A DNA stretch of 64,000 nucleotides. It comes from Manduca sexta (Eukaryota > Arthropoda > Insecta > Lepidoptera > Sphingidae). This document shows, piece after piece, positions 23,605-34,206 of this stretch. The first letter of the stretch is position 1, and every line of letters begins with the position of its first letter. The stretch is taken from positions 19,624,589 through 19,688,588 of the forward strand of contig NC_051142.1 of the NCBI RefSeq assembly GCF_014839805.1, read 5' to 3'. The position numbers and the translations under genes are program-made. Under the pieces are notes generated by a model that did not search any database, was not told the origin of the DNA, and saw only the letters and a program-made list of their open reading frames with translations.

Positions 23605-24265
23605 TTGTAACGTTGAGTTTTCGGACGACCAACATCTCCATCCAATGAGTATGAAGGGTGCAAAGTCTTCGAAACGTCGGAAGCAAACTATAATATAAAA
23701 ACTGGCGATAAAATCCGTAAACTATTTTTATTTATTTTATTTTTTTTTAATTTTATTTTATTTAAAAAATACTAGAGTAACACACAGCCCTTAATACTAG
23801 AGCAACACAATCTGATACACTTATCTTAAGGCCAATAACGGATTTACAAAATTATATTGATGTTTACCATTAAACCATACCTTGATGTATACCAAAAAAA
23901 AAAGCGGCGATAGCCTAGTTGGGTGTGGAACGGACTGCCGAGACGAATGTCCGCAGGTTCAAATCCCAAGGGCACACACCTCTGACTTTTCTAAAAAATC
24001 ATGTGTGTATTCTTTGTGAATTTATCGTTCGCTTTAACGGTGAAGGAAAACATCGTGAGGAAACCTGCACATCTGAGAAGTTCTCGATAGGAATTTCGAA
24101 GGTGTGTGAAGTCTACCAATCCGCACTAGGCCAGCGTGGTGGACTAAGGCCTAATCCCTCTCAGTAGTAGAGGAGGCCCGTGCTCAGCAGTGGGCAAGTA
24201 TATAATACAGGGCTGATATTATAATTATTATTACCATTCGCGTAAACATAAGAAATCATTTTCAA
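23605..24265 (+). repeat. Family K repeat split by a later insertion
   Basis: The left part (to about 23730) has GGTGCAAAGTCTTCGAAACG and GCGATAAAATCCGTAAACTA. The expected next block ATTCGCGTAAACATAAGAAA appears only at about 24236-24256. About 500 bp, including the SINE at 23904, separates them. Confidence 0.6.
23904..24232 (+). repeat. Family B SINE, full length, reference copy
   Basis: tRNA-derived head with an exact pol III A-box match (TAGCCTAGTTGG) and near-exact B box (GGTTCAAATCC). Then body blocks CTTTAACGGTGAAGGAAAAC and CTAATCCCTCTCAGTAGTAG, and the tail CAGGGCTGATATTAT. It follows a run of ten A. It lies inside an interrupted family K repeat, so it is younger than that repeat. 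It could still be transcribed by pol III. Confidence 0.9.
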
Positions 24266-24818
24266 CAATATCATTGCAAAAGGCTGTTTGACTCGAAATA
24301 AATAGGTCATTTGAGTTATTTTAACATTTGAAATAATGATGATTTATATTATTAATCTTAGTGGTTTAATTCTGGGAGGATAAATGTCAAACGTCTACTA
24401 ACCTGCTTTTTGGACTATTATAAGGCGCTTACGAGCCAAAACAGAATAACAATGTACAACACTTCCCATTCCACAACGAAGCCCGAAAGTAGTAAGAGTT
24501 TAAGACGACGATTAAATAGAATCTGTTGTGTTCTGAGAAATATCTCTTACGAATTGTATATTTTTATGAATTTTGCAGACCTTGAGGATACACGTGCGGC
24601 CTCTAACCACGCTTAATTCCTTAATTTTTTTTCCTCCACAAAAGAAATGCTCGTGTTTTCTTAAGGAAATTGTATTATTTCTGCGTGAACCGTATCGTAT
24701 GAATATATCATGGAAGTTGTTTTAGGAAGTGAAATATAATGTTTTGCGGGTGGTATGTTTATTGTGGCCCCTCGTGATGTAAAGCATACTAGTCTTCAGG
24801 TGATGTAGCAACACTACT

Positions 24819-24996
24819 GGGGCCTTATTCTGTATCCCGCACGTTATTTTAACAGTGTGTAACAAGCCGTAACACAATGCATCATGTTTAGGACTATAGA
24901 AATTTGGCTTACATAATACCATTCCACACACATTTCTCGAAGATAACATGACACGGCCGCGTTACGCGTGTACACTATCATACAGAATAAGGGCCC
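24819..24996 (+). mobile_element. Family D MITE, complete
   Basis: Termini GGGGCCTTATTCTGTAT and ATACAGAATAAGGGCCC form an imperfect terminal inverted repeat. The interior (GGACTATAGAAATTTGGC, ACACGGCCGCGTTACGCG) matches copies at 33892, 38506 and 57761. A target duplication is not obvious. Confidence 0.85.
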
Positions 24997-27367
24997 TGGT
25001 AAGAAAGTCGTTACTATATAAAGTACAGCTTCTAAGATTTATGATGGAAATCTCTTGCCCCTATTATATGAAGCATACCACACTCTTTCCCGCATGTTGC
25101 GGACACGATTCTGCCTTGGTTTATTTTTTTACCATTGGTCACCCACGTGATGTAAACTAAAATTTTCACACGTTTACTGCCCATATTCTTAAGTGTTTTT
25201 TATTAGCAATGAAATTTGCAGAAGTTGTCTTTGATAAGCGATTGTTATACTACAAATTTTTAAGGTTGCAGGATTTGCTGCAATCATATTGTAAGGGTTT
25301 TTAATATTTCCGCTAGAGTTCCCGCATTTGGAAGTTATTATATATTGCTGCGAGAATTTGCTAAATAGAATAAAAATTGTTATTTTTTCCACGATCCGGG
25401 AGGTCCAGGATTCTATTCTCATATTTTTGCATATGTTTCCTTCCGGATCATGAAAACAAAGCATTACCAATTACCTCAATTCATCAATTACCCGTTCTAC
25501 ATGCCCTGGTACAAAGTAGCGCACCATGAAAGTTTAAAATCAATTATCGCAAGAAACTCGGGCGCGGACTTGTACGATATGCATGCGATGGCCGCGCTTT
25601 ATCCCGGATAATCCCGTGGGATCCAACGAACAACCGGAATTTAATCTAATAAGGGATCTTTGTATTGTAAAAGATCGGAATTTGGAAGAAGTGTCGTAGT
25701 TGTTACTTATCCACACATAAAAAGCAGAATGTGACTGTATATTGAAAGAAATGTAATAAATAGGGGGTGACTAAGGAACACAAATCAGCTTTTTTTAAAT
25801 TATTTTGTCTGTTTGTTGGCGCATATTTTCGAAACTATTGAACGGATTTTCCTGGTTTTTACAGATATACAGAGTGTGATTGGGAGCGGAATATAAGCTT
25901 CTATTTAATAATTTTATTTATGTGTCTCTTTGTGAAAATGTTTGAATGTTATTAAAGAAGTATAAGTTCGCTGATGTGCAAAGCCGGTGTGCTGCTGTGG
26001 ACGGTATCTAGTCGGCTGCGAGATGACTCCAAATATCTCTTAATAAAGATTATTAATATCTACATAAACAATTCTAGATTAGACAAAATTATTTGGGAAT
26101 TGTGACACGGTCTAAAGACTAGGAATTGGGGAGCTAGGACCGGAACCTATAAATCTATAAAAATATAATAAAATTAACTAATACATCTCCTGTTTTCACA
26201 GTTTATGGCACCATTCTAAAGGTGAATAACAATTTTATTATCAATTATAATAGCATTATTATGCGCTTTGATAATGGGGCCCAGAACGTCTCGTTGCTGT
26301 GTCACATGTTGCTGATAGAATTAAAAAAACTGGTCCTCAGATGTTCAATTTTAAATGCCAACAATTAGATAGGATATAATTTTATTATAAGAAAACGTAA
26401 CGGCAGGGCTCTGCACACACTAAGAGAATATAAAATGCAAAACACACTTTATCAAGTAAAAACGTAGTGGGGCCATAAACTGTGGGAGTGACTTGGGAGC
26501 GAGCGGCTTCGAGTCACGAGGGAACGGCGGGCTTGATGTGACGATTTTAAATAATAGAATCGACATTACTTGGTCTGCGAATTTATTTAAGTATAACTAA
26601 AAAATTATAAAACATAAGCCTTTATTGCTGATACTGATACATACAAAAGGTATCTTTTAACTTATTACTTTATTACTGTTATATTTATTTCACTATATAT
26701 TACATTTTTTTGCATACTATTTTGCAACAGAGCTTTTCCTGCAACTAAGGATCTCCGTGAGTGATTTCAATATATATTTTTACCTAAATGACACTAGAGA
26801 CTGGATAAATGTCAACAAGAGCAAGTCACTCGTCTGATGGCAAGTACAATGGCTGCTTAGTAACGATGCACTAAGCAGTGATATGTTTTGTAATCAATAT
26901 ATTTAAATTAAACCAAATACTGTAGATTTGTCAAAGAACTCCTCAAATTACGCCACCTCAACCCAAAACTATTAATATTGAGATGAGTGCGCATGATAAC
27001 AACATTTTAAACACAAATAAGATTTGTCCAACGAAAAGCAAAAACAACTAGAAAGAGATGATAGTAATGTCATAAATTGTCCATATTTTATTTAAATAAT
27101 ACAATTTAAATAATGGAAAACATCCAAAGATCCTCGCAAAATTAATACCTATAGGGCACGGAGTGGAATAGTGGCAATAGTGGTATTATTAATTCACGAT
27201 CGCCCCTCGTTTAAAACTTGTCCTCCTGCGACGCGAGAGCGCCAGTCCAAATACGCAGCAGTGAGGGAGAAATTGTATTTTTTTTTTCATGAAATTTGCG
27301 TTTAGAATATAAAATGAAGACGTTCAAATGATGAGACGCCCGAGGGCGTGTTACAGTCTTGTCTTAC
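24997..27367. other. Unassigned; homeodomain-type motif island at 25590-25620
   Basis: No gene or clear repeat. A GC-rich island at about 25560-25625 holds CTTTATCCCGGATAATCCCG (see the motif entry). A weak family E-like stretch lies at about 25780-25900 (GAACGGATTTTCCTGG). Confidence 0.4.
25600..25618. promoter_or_regulatory. TAATCC motif island
   Basis: ATCCCGGATAATCCCG contains TAATCC (25609-25614), the preferred site of K50 homeodomain proteins (Otx/Bicoid/Goosecoid type). It shares CTTTATCCCGG with the island near 53361. Function is unproven. Confidence 0.25.
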
Positions 27368-27406
27368 CTCTGACGGCGTACCTTTGGTTTCTTTCTTTCT
27401 GTCCAT
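27368..27406 (-). CDS. Speculative short first coding exon
   Basis: On the minus strand an ATG at 27406-27404 opens a frame MDRKKETKGTPSE that runs straight into GAG|GTAAGA, a good 5' splice donor. The peptide is highly charged and matches nothing I know. Only 13 codons are available and the ATG context is unremarkable, so chance is quite possible. If real it would be the start of a minus-strand gene whose next exon lies to the left. Confidence 0.15.
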
Positions 27407-27522
27407 TATGAATTTTCTAACTGACTTACTGGGCATGCGTTATGTTAGACTGTGAAAATCAACCCTATGAGTATTACTCTATGTAGCAAGGCTCAAAACT
27501 GTATATTATTATGGAGATTTCG

Positions 27523-27677
27523 ATGGCTCCTAAGTAAACTATCGTACTTGGAAAATAGCGATTTTCATTTTTTTTGTGTTTCGTTATCTAAGTACTGTTT
27601 ACTACACCTATTAAGAAAGCTATTTTAATACGGTATTTTAATGTCTTTTCAGATGCGATAATTTACTTAGAAGCCAT
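27523..27677. mobile_element. Family F MITE, short copy
   Basis: ATGGCTCCTAAGTAAACTATCG (left, from 27523) and its near reverse complement (GATAATTTACTTAGAAGCCAT, right, ending 27677) form terminal inverted repeats of about 22 bp. The interior TCGTTATCTAAGTACTGTTT is shared with the larger copy at 42245-42541. A possible 6-bp AGATTT duplication flanks it (27515-27520, 27678-27683), offset by two bases on the left. Confidence 0.75.
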
Positions 27678-28118
27678 AGATTTATGTAATTTAAATTTAT
27701 GATTTATTGGAATAATTAAGGGTTTGATGCTGTAACTATTTTCATTAATAAGCTTTATAAACTTAAGGCGCTCCACAAGCAAACGACTTTGAGCATTCTT
27801 TCAATACATTTACGACGCACTAGTTACTGCGGGAATATGCATACAATTATTTAAAAAAATAGTTTACGTCTTGTTGACAATTTGAATATAAGAAAATATT
27901 ATTTATCAAATAATGTTGGTTGCAAATTCATATGATGTGTACTTTAGTAGATACACGGCATCAAAAAATTTCATTTTCATTATGAAATTTTTAAAACAAT
28001 ATTCAAATTATAAAAAAAAGAAATAATCAACCATAGTAAAGACTACAATATTATTTACCCAGGCTATTAGACGTTATATTGGTCCCGCGAAATGATAGGG
28101 TGATAAATATTTAATGAG

Positions 28119-28140
28119 CATTTATTTTTTTCAGGTAAGG
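28119..28140 (+). promoter_or_regulatory. Candidate recursive-splice (ratchet) site
   Basis: CATTTATTTTTTTCAG is directly followed by GTAAGG: a 3' splice site with a pyrimidine tract joined with zero exon length to a 5' donor. This is the arrangement used for recursive splicing in long insect introns (established in Drosophila). A similar site is at 41131. No flanking exon is proven. Confidence 0.35.
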
Positions 28141-28347
28141 TCCAATCCTGATACTAAGTGATACTTCATTACGTAAGTAGTATAAAATCTTTATAATATG
28201 GTGTTTTTTTTTTTTATTTAGTTCGTGCGTTGTGCGATTGCGATTTACAAAAAATACAAGGTCAGTTCGAAAACGACTTTGGCTTTAAGTGACGATTTTG
28301 TGAATGAAGTAACTATTTTGTTTCGCCATTATTCATCATCATCATCA

Positions 28348-28422
28348 TCAGCCCGTAGCAGTCCACTGCTGGACATAGGCCTCTTCCAAGGTACGCCACA
28401 GAGCCCGGTCTGCTGTTTTACC
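28348..28422 (-). pseudogene. Non-LTR retrotransposon RT, C-terminal relic
   Basis: The minus strand reads KTADRALWRTLEEAYVQQ, WTATG and stop, followed by a (GAT)n tail (plus-strand ATC repeats at about 28329-28350). It is nearly identical in ending to the copy at 22415-22510, so both derive from one element family. Only about 25 residues remain. A short palindrome, TTTACCTGTACAGGTAAA, lies directly upstream of the coding remnant. Confidence 0.8.
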
Positions 28423-28499
28423 TGTACAGGTAAAGCAGCAAAAGCTGTACCTGAATCCTGGAAAAATTTTTACGCGGTCGGAGCCACGAGCAAAAGTTA

Positions 28500-29860
28500 G
28501 TAATAAATAAACAGGTTTTTGTCTAATGTAATTTGGTATACCATGCTACTACTTATTTAGCGCGCAGTATGCTCTACTTTCTGTGAGACGCGTCACGTCG
28601 TTGTCACAGACGTCCATAGCTTTCCTTTACCTAACACAAAACCACTTGTAGCAAATATTTTTACGTCAGAATAGAACTAATATTATAATGGGAAGTTTTG
28701 TTTGTCCTTTCACGCGGCAATAGATCGAGTTTTGTACATATTGTGGGCATGGCAGTGACGGTGTGATATCACGAAAATTTTTCGGTTCCTGAAGAGTGAC
28801 TGTTTCAAGAAAACTTTTATATGGACAGATCCGAGTGCAAAAGTTAAGGCGAATAAATTAATAATATTCGATATAAATTTAGAATTAACATATCTGTATG
28901 AAATTCTTATTTTTTGGCTCGAATTTACGCTATTCAAATTAGTTTAAAGATTCCAATCTTAGCATGGGATTATTAAATAAAAAAATCCGTTTTATTTAAA
29001 TTGAAACCTGTGTTGCTAGCTTTTGCTCGCAACTTCCTCAGCATAAAATAACTCTTCGGGACAAATGTTGCCTAGAGTAGGTATTGTCCGAAAAATCATG
29101 TCGATAAAGTCCTGCCATGATTATGATTATAAATAACTTAAATAACTAACTTTTGCCTGTGGTTCTGCCCACGTGACAAAGTAGCTTATATAAATGTTTT
29201 CCCGGGATATAAGCTACTTTTTTTATTTACATCATTTTTTAAATACACAGATATTTTAATTTTATCCTTCTATACACGGTGGAATTTAATTCTTCTTCCC
29301 AAAAAATACGTAGTCGGTAAACGATATAGACCAATTCTGTAGCATTTAGAAACATAAATAGAAATTAAAAGTAACAGCGAAGTCAGATCTTTCTTTGACG
29401 TTTGACTTCTTTTCGCCATTTTGTTTTTTTTTATATTTTATAAATTATTGTATGTCATTGACTATCTACATACCTTCCAAGGACACAGTGAATTCCACCC
29501 TGTATAGAAAATTTCTCACGCGTCTCCTCTCTGGTTCCGCATCTCCAACATTATCTATGAACTAATATCGACGCAGCATCTCTATTTCGGTCACGTATAA
29601 TCGTTCATATTGATGCGTATCTAAATGAACACTGTATATCATTTAGCCGCGGCCTAACGCGGGGTAGACAGAAAGGTTTTATAATATATTGACTATAAAT
29701 CTAGTGCGTTAAGGGCTTTTTGAGAGCTCTTCGGTCGACAGCGAAGGGTAACGGTCGCGCGGTTGTGGTTTTGATGTAACAAAACGATTTGTAAGTGACT
29801 ATCTTATGTTTGCGGTTCTGTGTCCATTCTAGTCCTTTGTCGGATGAAAAGTGGCATATA
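28500..29860. other. Mixed decayed relics
   Basis: Family E-like scraps occur at 28676-28735 (ACTAATATTATAATGGGAAG), 29015-29075 (AGCTTTTGCTCGCAAC) and 29145-29230. In the last, AAAGTAGCTTATAT and ATATAAGCTACTTT form a 14-bp inverted repeat around CCCGGG. No gene is supported. Confidence 0.4.
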
Positions 29861-30099
29861 TTTGCTGGTAGGATTTATTTTATATCTGCCCAGACAGCGA
29901 CCACTTAACACAAGGTGTTAAAACCCGCCATAAGTGCTCACGTAAGTGTGTCGCGTTCCGGGATCAGTCGTGTATATCCGGTTCTAACAGGCCGGCATAA
30001 TTGTGTCGACTGCCGCGGGTTATCATCGTTCGTCAGTGGAAATTCTACTGGACCAACTCCACTTGCCATCAGGTGAAGTGGCGTCACTTCGCCGTGCAG
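29861..30099 (+). repeat. Family A repeat, full length
   Basis: Complete from TTGCTGGTAGGATTTATTTT through GTAAGTGTGTCGCGTTCC and CCGGCATAATTGTGTCGAC to GCCATCAGGTGAAGTGGCG. Confidence 0.85.
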
Positions 30100-31660
30100 A
30101 AGCACATTATAGCACTAAAGGATAATTAGGCTCTTTACAAGTGAAATAAGTTTCAATAGCAGTTGCAGAGTTTAAGAGAGTTTTTTCGTCCCCACATTCT
30201 TGTAGATCATCAGTATTTCTTTATTGTGTTTAAAGTATAGAGAAAGGAAAAAATTTGGTGCATTTCACAGGTTTGCAACGCATTGCATTCTCCATTATGG
30301 TGGAGGTTTGTGAGTGATGTTGATACATTACCATCAGGACTTGCTCTTGCCCTGTAAAAACAGTCTAGTTACAATTAAGTTCATGAACTAAATACTTACA
30401 ACAAACATCTTCTGACGGAGAAAACATCGCAATGCTTTGAGAAACTCGTGTTTCATGTTACATTAATTTCAGCCGTAAGCGAAAGTAGTAAGGTCGACTT
30501 TCATTTATCGTTTCCCCGCCGACAAACTTAAAGTTCGAAATCAATTGAAAATTAAGTTATTGGACAACGAGACGTTGCCATGTGGGAGTCGGTAGAAGTC
30601 TTAAAAATCTATACAAACACGCCGTTAGGTATTTAATCGTGTTAACCTCATGTCGACCTGGGACGAATTTAGTTCGTGCGGTTTCGTGATTCACTCGTAG
30701 CAATATTGTTAAGAAACGTCGCGTTTGGCGATTTCTGGATTGCATTGTTATGTAGGTTAGATTGTTTTGTCACGCGGCAGATATTGTATAATGTTAAGGT
30801 AGTGGGTCACTTCGAAACCATTATGCGGTTTTGATTTTTAAGTTATTTGTGTATTTATTACTAGTAAATATTTGTTTTAATGGTGAAGAAAACATCACGA
30901 CGGGGACTTGCATACCTGACCATAGTGATCTATTATATTTCCAAAACCGATGAGAGAGCCTTTCTCAATAGTAAAAGAAAAATGTTCAACACGACATTTT
31001 GAAACACAACTTATTTAACGTGTCTGCATAATCGCGACAGGTCGGTTCGCATTATTCTCCCGTGTGTACCCAAAACTTTACAAGATTCGTCGAAAGCCGT
31101 TTATCGAATTATACATGCAAATAACTATTTGATGGGCCGCTCTAGCGATACTAGTCTAAGTGTTTGCGCCCGGGCTTATTAGCCTCCCGCGGGCTTAAAA
31201 CTTTGAGCCCCACGGCTTAGTCGCTAGGGACCTGGAGCTAAACAACGATGTTAGGACTGAAAGCTAGTGAGGTTTTGATGAATTTTGTGTGCGTTTAAAG
31301 CTCCAGGTGCTTTGAAGGAATATTTCAAGGCGACTTTAATACAATTAGTATAGAGTTTCAAATAGCAAAAACACCACTCAAACAGCCCATACATTGCATT
31401 CACAGGAAACAAATTACTACAAGAAAAAATTAACAGTATGCGAGCTGTGATTCATGTAAGGGCTATAATTTTATCTCCAGTACAGCTATAATGATAATTC
31501 CGTTAAATTAGTATGAATCATTGAAAAATATTATAAGTGTACGTTAACTCAACATCTCGGTGTGATGGATTCTTATCATGCAAATGTTAATAGACATCAT
31601 CCGCGATGCAGTGCTGTTAAGTGCGTTAAGTACTATGAAACCAGTACGGGAATAAACAAG
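30100..31660. other. Unassigned; unique-looking sequence
   Basis: A possible family B scrap lies at 30875-30975 (TTTAATGGTGAAGAAAACAT). The rest, notably 30470-30760 and a GC-rich block at 31130-31250, matches no family seen here. Such unique islands are candidates for conserved non-coding sequence but nothing in the sequence proves it. Confidence 0.35.
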
Positions 31661-31838
31661 CGAAATGCAAGTCCGACTTGGGCACAAGGGTTCCGCACTT
31701 GCTATGAAATGTTTGTAATTTTATATGTTTTTTTTTTTATTATTGGTGTGAGTTCTGTGAACGTGCCAGTTTTAGTTAAGCAACCTATAACTCATAGGTT
31801 CAAGAGCCCTTTCATACAGACGGACGGAGTACTTTTAC
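31660..31838 (+). repeat. Possible unclassified repeat relic
   Basis: GGGTTCCGCACTTGCTATG, GGTGTGAGTTCTGTGAACG and CAGACGGACGGAG resemble phrases common in insect interspersed repeats. A 114-codon frame from 31562 crosses this stretch into a family A copy, so it is not a gene. Confidence 0.35.
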
Positions 31839-32098
31839 GTTCACGGCCTCGTTACCCCACTGCACGTGATGAAAAGTGGATCCAAGACAATAGTGGGGTC
31901 CAATAGAATGTCGACTGACGAGAGATGATTACACCTCGGCAGTCGACACAATTATGCCGGCCTGATAGAACCGGATATACACAGGCTGATCCCGGAACGC
32001 GACACACTTACATGGGCCACTATGCCGGGTTTTAACACCTTGTGTACGGTGGTCGCTATCCAGGCGGATATCAAATTATATCCCAGCAAAACTACTAG
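31839..32098 (-). repeat. Family A repeat, full length, reverse
   Basis: Reverse copy: CACTGCACGTGATG end, GGGGTCCAATAGAATGTCG, CGGCAGTCGACACAATTATG, GGAACGCGACACACTTAC, GTACGGTGGTCGCTATCCAG. The two-base CG, GC and TG-rich substitutions typical of CpG decay are few, so it is relatively young. Confidence 0.85.
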
Positions 32099-32870
32099 GG
32101 TATACTGTATGATTGGGTTTTGAAGGTACCCTATGGTTCCAGAACCTTCTATAGCTATGCGCTACCGTCCTGCATCTCCGCGTGCAATGATTCACGCACT
32201 ACCGTTCATTTTCATTAGCGCGTTGTGGATTATACAGATGTTAATTCGCTATTTCCTTTCCATTAAATAGAAGTTCTTGTGCCATTGTTAGCTTGAATCA
32301 TTGAATCATGCCTTAAAAGCTCAAACCTTTACTACGTAGGGGTAGGTAGAGTCCCATCCTCGGATCAATAAGAATTCTTTCCTTGATGCAAATGAAAAAA
32401 TGTATTATAGGCTGATCTGGGTAGAGAACGACGAGACGTCATATTTGAGCCCTGTTCAACTGGCCAATAGGCGACTAAGGGCTTTGAACATTAATTAATA
32501 AACCATGCTGAGGTCTCTGGGTCAAATAAAATGATGGGTTTTCTTTTAAGTATCAGCCCGGAGTTGTGAGAGTGGAAATAATACCTGTTATATTATCACA
32601 TCATGGTGAGAATATGCATAGCGAAATGTGGCTGCTGTAGTAAAGATTACATTGGTAATTATGTTTTATTGGTTCCCATAAACTGATATAGCTTCTGTCC
32701 GTATCGTGTGGAGCAATACGTCACTCAAATCCATTGGGAGCACATCTTCAAGTACAGACAAAGGTTCGGTATTAACTGTACTCAAGAACAGCAACGCCAA
32801 GCGTAGAGCTCAGAGCTAGAGGCCACGCAACGACTTCATACATCCCGGCTATAAGTACCCTATACACTTT
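32099..32870. other. Unassigned; possible family C scrap
   Basis: GTATCAGCCCGGAGTTGTG at 32551-32569 and ATTATCACATCATGG at about 32592 recall the family C body, heavily diverged. Nothing else is recognised. Confidence 0.3.
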
Positions 32871-32904
32871 ATAGTTTAGCCCCATACACGTTATAGTGAA
32901 GGGA

Positions 32905-33062
32905 TTGGCAGAGTTGCGTCTCTGCCTATCCCTTCTAAGATAAAAGTCGTCAGTATGTAGCTGTGGAGCTGTGACCTGCTCGTCCCGTTTTGTTGTTTCT
33001 CTGCATATCTCTTCAGAGATAAAAGTCGTGAGTATGCAGCTCTGGCCTGCTCGTCCCGTCAT
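32905..33062 (+). repeat. Duplicated family C tail
   Basis: CTCTGCCTATCCCTTCTAAG plus ATAAAAGTCGTCAGTATG (from about 32920) recurs as CTCTGCATATCTCTTCAGAG plus ATAAAAGTCGTGAGTATG (from about 33000). Each copy is followed by GACCTGCTCGTCCCG or GGCCTGCTCGTCCCG. It is a diverged tandem duplication of about 80 bp built on a SINE C 3' end. Confidence 0.65.
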
Positions 33063-33411
33063 TCGTATAAAAACTTACACCGTCTTGAACCGTAAAGTTG
33101 GCAAGTTCGATACTCTGCCGCATCATTAAGCCGCGCGACAGGCTGCGAGCGCGCGTGCTCCGTCCACAGTATTGGGTACTAACGAAGTGTGAAGCAATCA
33201 GGCCGGCATAATTATGGCGATTGTTTAATGTTTAATATTAAAATTTGTGTAGGACAAAATGGTGAGATTTATGGTTGATGAGTCACCTATCACCCCTATG
33301 CCTCTTACTCACTTAAAGGCCGGCAGTTATTCATAATTGCTCTCAAATTGTGATTTTTTTAAATTTATGTATTCGTGTTAGATAACTCATTGATTTATGC
33401 AATAAATAAAA

Positions 33412-33646
33412 GGACTGCTTCGGCGACATAGTTGTATTACGGAACGACTGTAGTGCTGAGGTCTCAGGTACGATTCCTGGGTTGGGCAAATATTGGATAT
33501 TTCTACTCAGTATCAGTTACGAGTGTGGATGACGTGCCCGATATGGCGATAGGCTCGCTTCCTATCACATCATGGGACGGAATACATACGGCAGAAAGTG
33601 AGTCCACCAGTTGCGCCTCCGCCTACCTCTTAAAGGCGTTAAATAT
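33412..33646 (+). repeat. Family C SINE, near full length
   Basis: Head GACTGCTTCGGCGACATAGTTG, B-box region AGGTACGATTCCTGGG, body CAGTATCAGTTACGAG, GCGATAGGCTCGCTTCCTAT and tail GTTGCGCCTCCGCCTACC. It abuts the reverse RT relic at 33648. Confidence 0.8.
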
Positions 33647-33647
33647 T

Positions 33648-33842
33648 TCAGCCGGGAATCGTCCACTGCTGGACATAGACCTCCTCCATTGAGCGCCACA
33701 GGGACCGATTCTGGGCCGCCCTCATGCATCGGACTCCGGCGACCCTCACCAGATCGTTGGTCCATCTCGTGGGAGCCCTGCCTACACTGCGTCTCCCGGT
33801 TCGTGGTCGCCACTCCAGAACTTTTCCGCCCCAACGGAAGGC
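33648..33842 (-). pseudogene. Non-LTR retrotransposon RT, C-terminal segment (longest here)
   Basis: The minus strand reads FRWGGKVLEWRPRTGRRS, VGRAPTRWTNDLVRVAGVR, CMRAAQNRSLWRSMEEVY, VQQWTIPG and a stop at 33648-33650. The order WRPRTGxRSVGRxPTRWxxDL-xxVAG-AQxRxLWRxxEExYVQQWT is a typical C-terminal segment of lepidopteran endonuclease/reverse-transcriptase ORFs. About 64 residues are uninterrupted, so this copy is younger than its relatives. The open frame continues to 33989, but that part matches a family D MITE and not RT. Confidence 0.85.
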
Positions 33843-33891
33843 TTGAATGTGTGCAATAAAAAAAAAACGCGAGTGACGATGATCACTTATC

Positions 33892-34048
33892 AAGTTATTT
33901 TGACAGTGCGTACCAAGCATGTAACGCAACGCGTCGCGTTTAACACAATAGAAATGGACACACGGAATACCATTCCACGCTAATTTCATGAATATAACGT
34001 AACACGGCCGTGTTATGAGTATACACTGTCATAGAGAATAAGGCCTCG
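33892..34048 (+). mobile_element. Family D MITE, left end missing
   Basis: GTTATTTTGACAGTGCGTAC, ACGCAACGCGTCGCGTTTA, GGAATACCATTCCACGC and TAGAGAATAAGGCC match family D. The left terminal GGGCCTTATTCT is absent and the copy is more diverged than 38506. Confidence 0.75.
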
Positions 34049-34073
34049 GTATTTTCTGCTTACCTTTCACAAA

Positions 34074-34206
34074 CACATTTCACGCCTTTATTTCCGAAGG
34101 GGTAGGCAGAGGTGTAACCAGGGCATCCATTTTGAGCATTGTGCATTGAATTAAGATTTGGGATTTCAGAAAGTGCACAATACATCTATGCCACCGAAGC
34201 AGTCGC
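34074..34206 (-). repeat. Family C SINE, reverse, internally deleted
   Basis: Tail (CCGAAGGGGTAGGCAGAGG) and head (CATCTATGCCACCGAAGCAG) are both present in reverse with only about 130 bp in all; much of the body is missing or replaced. Confidence 0.7.

Noticed and set aside
23904..23980. Possible tRNA gene (exact A box, near-exact B box)
   Set aside because: No cloverleaf or acceptor stem closes and the sequence continues into a repeated SINE body.
31562..31906. 114-codon plus frame with a hydrophobic stretch
   Set aside because: Its second half lies in an apparent repeat relic and its end in a family A copy; the hydrophobic stretch is a poly(T) run.
33565..33859. Other frames across the RT relic (82-89 codons)
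   Set aside because: They are shadows of the RT C-terminus read at 33648-33842 on the minus strand.
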